Assembly: GCF_900091605.1 (NCBI RefSeq) | Contig: NZ_FMCQ01000006.1 | Location: 377,190-441,189, forward strand | DNA from: Micromonospora tulbaghiae | GTDB lineage: Bacteria > Actinomycetota > Actinomycetes > Mycobacteriales > Micromonosporaceae | Direction: 5' to 3' | Length of the DNA stretch: 64,000 nucleotides | The notes under the pieces: generated by a model | What the model was told of the DNA's origin: nothing | The model's input: the letters and a program-made list of their open reading frames with translations, nothing else | Databases searched by the model: none | Translations under genes and position numbers: made by a program | Shown here: piece by piece, positions 1 to 7,298 of the stretch | Position numbering within the stretch: the stretch's first letter is position 1 | Layout: each line of letters starts with the position of its first letter

Positions 1-40
1 TCGCCGGGCCGGCCGGGTGGGCCGGACGCGGGGGTGGGGC

Positions 41-1054
41 GTGATCTTCGAGAAGGTGGTGCGGCCCCGGCTGTTCTCGCTCGCGGGCGGGGACGCGGAG
101 GGGGCGCACGAGTGGACGCTGGCGCGGCTGGCCACTGTGTCGCGGCAGCCGGCGGTGCTCGCCGCGCTGCGGGCGGCGTACTTCCGGCCGGCGCCGCGCA
201 CCGTGTTCGGGGTGCGCTTCCCCAACCCGGTCGGACTGGCGGCCGGCATGGACAAGAACGGACTCGCGTTGCCGGCCTGGCCGGCGCTGGGCTTCGGCTT
301 CGTCGAGGTCGGCACCGTGACCGCGCACGCCCAGCCGGGCAACCCCCGACCCCGGCTGTTCCGGCTGCGCGACAGCGAAGCGGTGATCAACCGGATGGGC
401 TTCAACAACGCGGGCGCGGCGGCGCTCGCGGACCGGCTGGCCGCGTTGCCGCGCCCGCTCGGCGTGCCGCTGGGCATCTCGCTCGGCAAGTCCAAGGTGA
501 CACCGCTGGACGAGGCGGTCGAGGACTACCTCGCCTCCTACCGGGCGCTCAAGGAGCACGGCGACTACTTCGCGGTGAACGTGTCCTCACCGAACACCCC
601 GGGTCTGCGGTCGCTTCAGGACCGGTCCCATCTGGACGCGCTGCTCGCCGCGCTGGTGGGGGAGAAGCCGGTGCTGGTGAAGATCGCCCCGGACCTGACC
701 GAGCCGGCCGTGGCCGAGCTGCTGGAGGTGTGCCTCGACCGGGGCGCGGCCGGGGTCATCGCCACCAACACCACGCTCGCCCGTGACGGGCTCGCCCCGG
801 CCGACCGGGAGCGCGCCGCCGAGGCCGGCGGGCTGTCCGGCCGGCCGCTGACCGCCCGGGCCCGGGAGATGGTCGCCTTCGTGCACCGGGAGACCGGGGG
901 ACGGCTGCCCGTGATCGGGGTGGGCGGCATCCTCCACCCCGACGACGCCAGCCGCATGTTCGACGCCGGCGCCGCCCTGCTCCAGCTCTACACCGGCTTC
1001 ATCTACCGGGGCCCCGCCCTGACCCGAGCCATAACCCGGACCACCCGACCCTGA
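41..1054 (+). CDS. pyrD: Dihydroorotate dehydrogenase (quinone), class 2
   Basis: Oxidises dihydroorotate to orotate in pyrimidine synthesis, passing electrons to membrane quinone. The FMN-barrel core is clear: FPNPVGLAAGMDKNG near residue 60, NRMGFNNAG, the class 2 catalytic-serine loop NVSSPNTPGLR, LVKIAPDL, IATNTT and the C-terminal GVGGI phosphate loop. About 337 aa, normal for class 2. I start at GTG 41 (VIFEKVVRP), because class 2 enzymes have a short N-terminal helix here; GTG 17 would add eight Arg/Gly-rich residues. The preceding 40 bases are probably the end of the upstream pyrimidine operon (carB in relatives), but too little is present to say. Confident in function, moderately in start. 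Confidence 0.93.
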   Translation: MIFEKVVRPRLFSLAGGDAEGAHEWTLARLATVSRQPAVLAALRAAYFRPAPRTVFGVRFPNPVGLAAGMDKNGLALPAWPALGFGFVEVGTVTAHAQPGNPRPRLFRLRDSEAVINRMGFNNAGAAALADRLAALPRPLGVPLGISLGKSKVTPLDEAVEDYLASYRALKEHGDYFAVNVSSPNTPGLRSLQDRSHLDALLAALVGEKPVLVKIAPDLTEPAVAELLEVCLDRGAAGVIATNTTLARDGLAPADRERAAEAGGLSGRPLTARAREMVAFVHRETGGRLPVIGVGGILHPDDASRMFDAGAALLQLYTGFIYRGPALTRAITRTTRP

Positions 1055-1078
1055 CCCACCCACCCCCTCTCGCACCCG

Positions 1079-1152
1079 CGCGATCTTGCACGTCCGGCCC
1101 CGGCACACCGCCTCATTCCGGGCGCGGCCGGGGCGGCAACTGCAAGATCGCG
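1079..1152. repeat. Intergenic inverted repeat between pyrD and bioA
   Basis: CGCGATCTTGCA at 1079-1090 is the perfect reverse complement of TGCAAGATCGCG at 1141-1152, and imperfect pairing extends outwards through CTCTC/GAGAG. The ~50-base interior is also partly self-complementary (CCGGCCCCGG facing CCGGGGCGG). There is no T-run, so it is either a strong non-canonical terminator after pyrD or a member of a dispersed palindrome family; similar elements lie near 15.0, 34.3 and 42.9 kb. Confidence 0.75.
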
Positions 1153-1187
1153 GGGGTGAGAGGGGGAGGGGTGACGGAGGAGGAGAC

Positions 1188-2462
1188 GTGACGCCTGAGG
1201 AGATTCTGGAGGCCGACCGGCGGCACGTGTGGCATCCGTACGCGGCCATGCCTTCCGCCGGCGCGCCGTACGTCGTCGACAGCGCCGAAGGGGTGCGGCT
1301 GCGGCTGGCGGACGGGCGGGAGCTGGTCGACGGCATGTCGTCGTGGTGGGCGGCGATCCACGGCTACCGGCACCCGGTGCTCGACGCCGCGGTGACCGAC
1401 CAGCTCGGGCGGATGAGCCATGTGATGTTCGGCGGGCTCACCCACGAGCCCGCCGTACGCCTGGCGCGCACGCTCGTCGAGCTGACCCCGGACGGCCTGG
1501 AACACGTCTTCCTGGCCGACTCCGGCTCGGTGAGCGTCGAGGTCGCGGTGAAGATGTGCCTGCAGTACCAGCGGGCGCTGGGACGCCCGCAGCGCCGCCG
1601 GCTGGGCACCTGGCGGGGTGGCTACCACGGCGACACGTTCCACCCGATGAGCGTCTGCGACCCGGAGGGCGGCATGCACCACCTCTGGGGCGACGTGCTG
1701 CCCCGGCAGGTGTTCGCGCCGGTGCCGCCGCCCGGCTTCGACGCGGCGCCGGACCCGGCGTACGAGGCGGCGCTGGTGGAGGCGGTGGAGCGGCACGCCG
1801 ACGAGCTGGCCGCGGTGATCGTGGAGCCGGTGGTCCAGGGCGCCGGCGGGATGCGGTTCCACCACCCGCACTACCTGCGCGTGCTGCGCGAGGTGACCCG
1901 CAGGCACGGCATCCTGCTGGTGTTCGACGAGATCGCCACCGGCTTCGGCCGGACCGGCCGGATGTTCGCCGCCGAGCACGCCGCTGTCACCCCGGACGTG
2001 CTCTGCGTCGGCAAGGCGCTCACCGGCGGGTACCTGACGCTCGCCGCGGCGCTGTGCACGCCCGAGGTGGCGTGGGCCATCTCCGCCGACGGGGTGCTGG
2101 CGCACGGGCCGACGTTCATGGGCAACCCCCTCGCCTGCGCCGTCGCCAACGCCTCCCTGGACCTGCTGCGGGCCGGGGACTGGGCGGGGCGGGTGGCGGG
2201 CATCTCCGAGGGCCTGCAGGGCGGCCTGGAGCCGTTGCGGGGCGCGCCCGGCGTCGCCGACGTACGCGTGCTCGGCGCGATCGGGGTGGTGCAGCTCGAC
2301 CACGAGGTGGACCTGCCCCGGGCGACCGCCGCGGCGGTCGCCGAGGGGGTGTGGCTGCGCCCGTTCCGGGATCTCGTCTACACGATGCCGCCGTACGTCT
2401 GCGATGCCGCGGACGTGGCGCGGATCGCGGCCGGAGTGGCCGCGGCGGTCAAGGCCGGCTGA
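1188..2462 (+). CDS. bioA: Adenosylmethionine-8-amino-7-oxononanoate aminotransferase
   Basis: Class III PLP aminotransferase of biotin synthesis: makes 7,8-diaminopelargonate using S-adenosylmethionine as amino donor. Motifs: N-terminal HVWHPYAAMP, DGMSSWWAAIHGY, SGSVSVEVAVKM, the cofactor aspartate in LLVFDEIATGFGRTG and the PLP lysine in VGKALTGGYLTLAAAL, a BioA-type signature. About 424 aa. GTG 1188 is chosen because GGAGGAGGAG lies 3-12 bases upstream; the open frame further 5' runs through the inverted repeat. It sits alone between pyrD and pyrF, with no other bio gene in the window. Confidence 0.9.
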   Translation: MTPEEILEADRRHVWHPYAAMPSAGAPYVVDSAEGVRLRLADGRELVDGMSSWWAAIHGYRHPVLDAAVTDQLGRMSHVMFGGLTHEPAVRLARTLVELTPDGLEHVFLADSGSVSVEVAVKMCLQYQRALGRPQRRRLGTWRGGYHGDTFHPMSVCDPEGGMHHLWGDVLPRQVFAPVPPPGFDAAPDPAYEAALVEAVERHADELAAVIVEPVVQGAGGMRFHHPHYLRVLREVTRRHGILLVFDEIATGFGRTGRMFAAEHAAVTPDVLCVGKALTGGYLTLAAALCTPEVAWAISADGVLAHGPTFMGNPLACAVANASLDLLRAGDWAGRVAGISEGLQGGLEPLRGAPGVADVRVLGAIGVVQLDHEVDLPRATAAAVAEGVWLRPFRDLVYTMPPYVCDAADVARIAAGVAAAVKAG

Positions 2463-2548
2463 GCCCGGCCGGGTTCGACAGGGCGCGACGGGAGGCCGTC
2501 GCCGGACACGCCAGGCGGCCCGGAGCCGCCGGGAGAGGGAGAGACGCG

Positions 2549-3388
2549 ATGGAGACTTTTGGCACCCGTCTGCACCGGGCCGTGGCGGAACGAGGGCCGC
2601 TCTGTGTGGGGATCGACCCGCACCCCGGGTTGCTGACCGCCTGGGGCCTGTCCGACGACGTGGCGGGCCTGGAGCGGTTCTGCGCCACCGTGGTGGAGGC
2701 GATCGGTGACCGGGTCGCCGTGGTCAAGCCGCAGTCGGCGTTCTTCGAGCGCTTCGGCGCCCGGGGCGTGGGTGTGCTTGAGTCAACTATCCGACAGTTG
2801 CGAGATTTGGGAGCGCTCACTCTGCTTGACGTCAAGCGTGGTGACATCGGCTCGACAGTCGCCGCGTACGCGTCGGCGTACCTCGATCCATCCAGCCCTT
2901 TGTATGTCGACGCGGTCACCGCGAGCCCCTACCTGGGAGTAGGTTCGCTCGCCCCGATGTTCTCCACCGCCGCCGAGCACGGTGGCGGGGTCTTCGTCCT
3001 GGCGCTCACCTCCAACCCGGAGGGCGCCTCCGTGCAGCGCGCCGTGGGTGCCGACGGGCGCACCGTCGCGCAGACCGTGATCGACGAGATTTCCCAGCTC
3101 AACCGGGGTGCGGAGCCGCTCGGCAGCTTCGGTCTGGTGGTCGGCGCGACAGTTGGTGAGACGGGTCACGATCTGGACTCGGTCAACGGTCCGCTGCTCG
3201 CGCCGGGGCTGGGCGCGCAGGGCGGAACGCCCGCCGGGTTGCGTACCGTGTTCGGTGCCGCGCTGCCGTCGGTGCTTCCGTCGTACTCCCGGGAGGTGCT
3301 CGGCGCGGGCCCCGACCCGGCCGACCTGCGGGCCGCCACCGAGCGGGTGCTGGCCGACTGCCGGGCCGCCCTGGGCACGGCGGACTGA
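2549..3388 (+). CDS. pyrF: Orotidine 5'-phosphate decarboxylase, type 2
   Basis: Last step of UMP synthesis. The catalytic DxKxxD array is seen as LLDVKRGDIGST near residue 92; other landmarks are CVGIDPHPGLL at the N-terminus, KPQSAFFERFG, TASPYLG and a C-terminal PGLGAQGG phosphate loop. At 279 aa it belongs to the long type 2 group typical of actinobacteria. ATG 2549 follows GGGAGAGGGAGA. In relatives pyrF directly follows pyrD; here bioA lies between them. Stretches near 2775-2950 (for example TTGAGTCAACTATCC) are less GC-rich than the surroundings, but the protein is intact. Confidence 0.95.
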   Translation: METFGTRLHRAVAERGPLCVGIDPHPGLLTAWGLSDDVAGLERFCATVVEAIGDRVAVVKPQSAFFERFGARGVGVLESTIRQLRDLGALTLLDVKRGDIGSTVAAYASAYLDPSSPLYVDAVTASPYLGVGSLAPMFSTAAEHGGGVFVLALTSNPEGASVQRAVGADGRTVAQTVIDEISQLNRGAEPLGSFGLVVGATVGETGHDLDSVNGPLLAPGLGAQGGTPAGLRTVFGAALPSVLPSYSREVLGAGPDPADLRAATERVLADCRAALGTAD

Positions 3389-3563
3389 CTGACGGCTCGG
3401 TCACTTTGGGTTGATCATCGCGCGTCCACGTTGCCGAAATCTCCGTTGACCGCTAGTTTTCCCCGCGCTGGGAACCACGGACCCCTTTGGTTTCCAGCGA
3501 CACCACGTTTCACAGATGCGGTGGGGCGCTCAGCCCGCCGTACTAGGGACCTGAGGAGAACTG

Positions 3564-3881
3564 GTGCCGCTCCCGTCACTGACCCCCGAGCAGCGCGCTG
3601 CCGCGCTGGAGAAGGCCGCGGAGATCCGCAAGGCCCGCGCTGAGCTGAAGGAGCAGCTCAAGCAGGGCAAGACCACCCTCGCCACCGTCCTCGAGCGGGC
3701 CGAGTCCGACGACGTCGTGGGCAAGCTGAAGGTTTCGGCCGTGCTCCAGGCGATGCCGGGCATCGGCAAGATCCGGGCCACCCAGATCATGGAGAAGCTC
3801 AAGATCGCGGACAGCCGTCGCCTGCGCGGCCTCGGCGAGCAGCAGCGCAAGGCTCTGCTCGGAGAGTTCGCCGCCAACTGA
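3564..3881 (+). CDS. mihF: Actinobacterial integration host factor (mIHF/sIHF)
   Basis: Small nucleoid-associated DNA-binding protein, 105 aa, unrelated in sequence to E. coli IHF. The helix-two-turns-helix signature VSAVLQAMPGIGKIRATQIMEKLKI sits at residues ~55-80 and is followed by RRLRGLGEQQRKALL. The N-terminal helix is rich in Lys/Arg/Glu, as in Mycobacterium and Streptomyces homologues. GTG 3564 follows GAGGAG at 3553-3558. About 175 bases separate it from pyrF; the -35/-10 of its own promoter are not obvious. It precedes gmk-rpoZ as in most actinobacteria. Confidence 0.93.
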   Translation: MPLPSLTPEQRAAALEKAAEIRKARAELKEQLKQGKTTLATVLERAESDDVVGKLKVSAVLQAMPGIGKIRATQIMEKLKIADSRRLRGLGEQQRKALLGEFAAN

Positions 3882-3906
3882 ACGGCCCGCCGTGTAGAAA
3901 CAAGCG

Positions 3907-4458
3907 GTGAGCACGGATGACGAGGCGCGCTCGGCGGCTCGGCTCACTGTCCTGTCCGGTCCCTCCGGGGCCGGCCGGAGCAGTGTCGTCGAGGCGGTCC
4001 GGGCGCGCCTTGCGTCTGTCTGGGTGCCGGTGGTCGCCACCACCCGCCCACCCCGTCCGGACGAACGCGACGGCGCCGGCCGCGTCTTCCTCGACGCGCC
4101 GGGCTTCGACCGGCTGATCGCCGCCGGGGAGCTGCTGGAGTGGTGCCGGATCGGGCCGTACCGCCGGGGGGTGCCCCGGGCCGAGGTGCGGGCGCGGCTC
4201 GCCGAGGGGCGGCCGGTGCTGCTGCCGCTGGACCTGGCCGGCGCGCTGGCGGTACGGGCGGCGGCGCCCGGCGCCCGGCTGGTGCTGCTCACGCCGCCGG
4301 CGTACCGGGCCGACCCGGACGTCGCGGCCGTCTTCGCCCACACCGTGGCACACGACCACACCGAGCGCGCCGCGGCGGAGCTGGTAGGATTGCTCGGTTC
4401 GTCCTTCCTGGCTCCGGCCCGACCGCCCGCGGGCGGCGCACGAGACGCAGAGGTTTAA
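3907..4458 (+). CDS. gmk: Divergent guanylate kinase-like protein
   Basis: Located where gmk always lies (mihF-gmk-rpoZ) and recognisable from VLSGPSGAG, the GMP-binding TTRPPRPDERDG and AAGELLEW. Several hallmarks are altered. The P-loop reads GPSGAGRSS, with Arg in place of the invariant Lys. The GMP-binding Tyr of the usual DYHF segment reads GRVF. NRYGTP has become YRRGVP. The Arg-rich lid (RLRGRGT...ARRL) after LLTPP is missing, giving 183 aa against ~200 or more. The frame is intact with normal codon use, so this is divergence, not recent decay. Either a fast-evolving enzyme with an arginine P-loop or a pseudo-kinase backed by another gmk elsewhere. GTG 3907 is 25 bases after mihF. Confidence 0.7.
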   Translation: MSTDDEARSAARLTVLSGPSGAGRSSVVEAVRARLASVWVPVVATTRPPRPDERDGAGRVFLDAPGFDRLIAAGELLEWCRIGPYRRGVPRAEVRARLAEGRPVLLPLDLAGALAVRAAAPGARLVLLTPPAYRADPDVAAVFAHTVAHDHTERAAAELVGLLGSSFLAPARPPAGGARDAEV

Positions 4459-4461
4459 TTC

Positions 4462-4728
4462 GTGGGATCCATCGCCACCAACCCCGAGGGCATCACCAAC
4501 CCGCCGATCGACGAGCTGCTCGAGAAGACCACCTCGAAGTACGCGCTGGTCATCTTCGCCGCCAAGCGCGCCCGTCAGGTCAACGCCTACTACAGCCAGC
4601 TCGGTGAGGGCCTCCTGGAGTACGTCGGCCCGCTCGTGGAGACCACCCCGCAGGAGAAGCCGCTCTCCATCGCCATGCGCGAGATCAACGCGGGCCTGCT
4701 CACCGCCGAGCCGACCGACCAGCCGTAA
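4462..4728 (+). CDS. rpoZ: RNA polymerase omega subunit
   Basis: 88-residue omega subunit, which helps fold and assemble beta-prime in RNA polymerase. The actinobacterial signature NPPIDELLEKTTSKYALVIF followed by AAKRARQVNAYY is complete, and the acidic tail ends AREINAGLLTAEPTD-type. Start GTG 4462, three bases after the gmk stop; GCAGAGGTTTAAT gives a weak ribosome site. A TAGGAT hexamer at 4386-4391 inside gmk may be a -10 for a separate rpoZ promoter (weak evidence). Confidence 0.95.
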   Translation: MGSIATNPEGITNPPIDELLEKTTSKYALVIFAAKRARQVNAYYSQLGEGLLEYVGPLVETTPQEKPLSIAMREINAGLLTAEPTDQP

Positions 4729-4742
4729 CCGCGCCCGCGCCG

Positions 4743-5951
4743 ATGCCCGCCGAGATCGTCCTCGGGGTCGGCGGCGGCATCGCCGCCTACAAGGCGTGTG
4801 AGCTGCTCCGGCTCTTCACCGAGTCGGGTCACCGGGTCCGGGTGGTGCCGACCGCCTCGGCGCTCCGTTTCGTCGGTGCTCCGACCTGGGCGGCCCTGTC
4901 CGGCCGGCCGGTCGCCGACGACGTCTGGTCCGACGTGCACGAGGTGCCGCACGTGCGGCTCGGGCAGCACGCCGACCTGGTCGTGGTCGCCCCGGCCACC
5001 GCCGACCTGCTCGCCAAGGCCGCCCACGGCCTCGCCGACGACCTGCTCACCAACACGCTGCTGACCGCGCGCTGCCCGGTGCTGCTGGCCCCGGCCATGC
5101 ACACCGAGATGTGGGAGCACCCGGCCACGGTCGCGAACGTGGCGACGCTGCGCTCGCGGGGCGTCCGCGTGATCGAGCCGGCCGTGGGCCGGCTCACCGG
5201 GCGGGACACCGGCAAGGGCCGGCTGCCCGACCCGGCGGAGATCTTCGCGGTGGCCCGCCGGGCGCTGGCCCGCGGCGTCGAGGCCGAGGCCGACCTGGCC
5301 GGCCGGCACGTGGTGGTCACCGCCGGGGGCACCCGCGAGCCGCTTGACCCGGTCCGGTTCCTGGGCAACCGGTCGTCCGGCAAGCAGGGGTACGCGTTCG
5401 CCCGCGCCGCCGTGGCCCGGGGCGCCCGGGTCACGCTCGTCGCGGCCAACGTGGCGCTGCCCGACCCGGCCGGGGTGGACCTGGTCCGGGTGGGCACCAC
5501 CGAGGAGCTGCGCGACGCCACGCTCGCGGCGGCCGCCGGCGCGGACGCCGTGGTGATGGCCGCCGCGCCCGCCGACTTCCGGCCGGCCAGCTACGCCAGC
5601 GGGAAGATCAAGAAGTCCGACGACGGTGTCGCGCCGGCCATCGAGCTGGTCACCAACCCGGACATCGCCGTCGAGCTGGGGCGGCGTCGCCGGCCCGGAC
5701 AGGTGCTGGTGATCTTCGCCGCGGAGACCGACGACGCGGAGGCCAACGGCCGGGCCAAGCTGGCCCGCAAGGGAGCCGACATGATCGTGGTCAACGAGGT
5801 CGGCGTGGACAAGGTCTTCGGCGCCGACACGAACGCGGCCACCGTGATCAGCGCCGACGGCGCCGTGCACCGGTTACCCGAGCAGCCCAAGGAGGCCCTG
5901 GCCGACGCCGTCTGGGACCTCGTCCGTCAGCGGTTGCCGTCGCGTTCCTGA
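4743..5951 (+). CDS. coaBC: Bifunctional phosphopantothenoylcysteine decarboxylase / synthase
   Basis: Two consecutive steps of coenzyme A synthesis. The N-terminal flavoprotein CoaC half (to ~residue 185) has GVGGGIAAYKACEL, the catalytic His in HVRLGQHADLVVVAPATAD and the PAMHTEMW substrate clasp. The C-terminal CoaB half begins with VVVTAGGTREPLDPVRFLGNRSSGKQG and contains DAVVMAAAPADFRP, KIKK and the NEVG segment. 402 aa, normal. Fourteen bases after rpoZ, so probably co-transcribed. Confidence 0.95.
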   Translation: MPAEIVLGVGGGIAAYKACELLRLFTESGHRVRVVPTASALRFVGAPTWAALSGRPVADDVWSDVHEVPHVRLGQHADLVVVAPATADLLAKAAHGLADDLLTNTLLTARCPVLLAPAMHTEMWEHPATVANVATLRSRGVRVIEPAVGRLTGRDTGKGRLPDPAEIFAVARRALARGVEAEADLAGRHVVVTAGGTREPLDPVRFLGNRSSGKQGYAFARAAVARGARVTLVAANVALPDPAGVDLVRVGTTEELRDATLAAAAGADAVVMAAAPADFRPASYASGKIKKSDDGVAPAIELVTNPDIAVELGRRRRPGQVLVIFAAETDDAEANGRAKLARKGADMIVVNEVGVDKVFGADTNAATVISADGAVHRLPEQPKEALADAVWDLVRQRLPSRS

Positions 5952-5998
5952 CGGTTGGTCGACCCGCGTTCGTCGGGTCGCGGCGGAACGATGATGAC

Positions 5999-6004
5999 TA
6001 AACT
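5999..6004 (+). promoter_or_regulatory. Possible -10 element of the metK promoter
   Basis: TAAACT lies 45 bases before the metK start in the only AT-richer patch of the coaBC-metK gap. No convincing -35 is seen, so this is tentative. I find no SAM-riboswitch-like structure in the 97-base gap. Confidence 0.3.
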
Positions 6005-6048
6005 GCCGCCGAGCGACCTTTAAAAGTCTTCACATGCTTAGGAGTGCC

Positions 6049-7239
6049 GTGACACGTCTCTTCACGTCCGAATCGGTCACGGAGGGCCACCCGGACAAGA
6101 TCGCCGACCAGATCAGTGACGGCATTCTCGACGCGCTGCTCGCCCAGGACCCGCACAGCCGGGTCGCGGTGGAGACGTTGATCACCACCGGTCAGGTGCA
6201 CGTGGCCGGCGAGGTGACCACCAAGGCGTACGCCGACATCCCGACCATCGTCCGCGAGACCATCCTCGGCATCGGCTACGACTCGTCGAAGAAGGGCTTC
6301 GACGGCGCGTCCTGCGGCGTCAGCGTGTCCATCGGCGCCCAGTCGCCGGACATCGCCCAGGGTGTCGACAACGCCTTCGAGCTGCGTACCGGTGGGTCGG
6401 AGAGCGCGCTGGACGCGCAGGGCGCCGGTGACCAGGGCATGATGTTCGGCTTCGCCTGCTCCGAGACGCCCGAGCTGATGCCGCTGCCGATCGCGCTGGC
6501 GCACCGGCTGGCCCGCCGGCTCGCCGCGGTCCGCAAGGACGGCACGATCCCGTACCTGCGGCCGGACGGCAAGACCCAGGTCACCATCGAGTACGACGGG
6601 CTGCGCCCGGTCCGGCTCGACACCGTCGTCGTGTCCAGCCAGCACGCGGCGGACATCTCGCTGGAGTCGCTGCTCACCCCGGACATCCGGGACCACGTCA
6701 TCGCCCCGGAGCTGGAGGGCCTCGGCCTGGAGACCGAGGGCTACCGGCTGCTGGTCAACCCGACCGGGCGGTTCGAGATCGGCGGCCCGATGGGTGACGC
6801 CGGCCTGACCGGCCGGAAGATCATCGTGGACACGTACGGCGGGTACGCCCGGCACGGCGGCGGCGCGTTCTCCGGCAAGGACCCGTCGAAGGTCGACCGG
6901 TCGGCCGCGTACGCGATGCGCTGGGTGGCAAAGAACGTGGTCGCCGCCGGGCTGGCCGAGCGGTGCGAGGCGCAGGTCGCGTACGCGATCGGCAAGGCGC
7001 ACCCGGTGAGCCTGTTCATCGAGACGTTCGGCACCGAGACCGTGCCGGTCGCCTCGATCGAGAAGGCCGTGGCCGAGGTGTTCGACCTGCGTCCGGCCGC
7101 CATCATCCGGGACCTGCACCTGCTGCGCCCGATCTACCAGCAGACCGCCGCGTACGGTCACTTCGGCCGGGAACTGCCGGAGCTGACCTGGGAGGGCACC
7201 GACCGGGCCGCCGACCTCAAGTCGGCCGCGGGAGCCTGA
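6049..7239 (+). CDS. metK: S-adenosylmethionine synthetase
   Basis: Makes SAM from methionine and ATP. Signatures are complete: FTSESVTEGHPDKIADQISD at the N-terminus, GAGDQGMMFGFA near residue 120 and the phosphate loop GGGAFSGKDPSKVDRSAAY. About 396 aa. I prefer GTG 6049 to ATG 6034, because AGGAG (6039-6043) lies between them with 5-base spacing to the GTG. Metabolic link to this region: SAM is the amino donor for BioA and methyl donor for RsmB and TrmH encoded nearby. Confidence 0.95.
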   Translation: MTRLFTSESVTEGHPDKIADQISDGILDALLAQDPHSRVAVETLITTGQVHVAGEVTTKAYADIPTIVRETILGIGYDSSKKGFDGASCGVSVSIGAQSPDIAQGVDNAFELRTGGSESALDAQGAGDQGMMFGFACSETPELMPLPIALAHRLARRLAAVRKDGTIPYLRPDGKTQVTIEYDGLRPVRLDTVVVSSQHAADISLESLLTPDIRDHVIAPELEGLGLETEGYRLLVNPTGRFEIGGPMGDAGLTGRKIIVDTYGGYARHGGGAFSGKDPSKVDRSAAYAMRWVAKNVVAAGLAERCEAQVAYAIGKAHPVSLFIETFGTETVPVASIEKAVAEVFDLRPAAIIRDLHLLRPIYQQTAAYGHFGRELPELTWEGTDRAADLKSAAGA

Positions 7240-7254
7240 CCGCCACCACGCGCC

Positions 7255-7288
7255 GCGACCGGCGACCCGCACAGGGGTCGCCGGTCGC
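7255..7288. terminator. Strong hairpin between metK and priA
   Basis: A perfect 14-bp stem: GCGACCGGCGACCC (7255-7268) and GGGTCGCCGGTCGC (7275-7288) around a 6-base loop. No T-run follows. It may terminate metK mRNA or shape translation of priA, whose only ATG/GTG/TTG candidate after metK is 10 bases downstream. Confidence 0.6.
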
Positions 7289-7298
7289 GCGCGTCTGC

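Noticed and set aside
5952..6048. SAM riboswitch before metK
   Set aside because: The gap is only 97 bases and lacks the conserved core; nothing resembling SAM-I, SAM-II or SAM-IV is seen.
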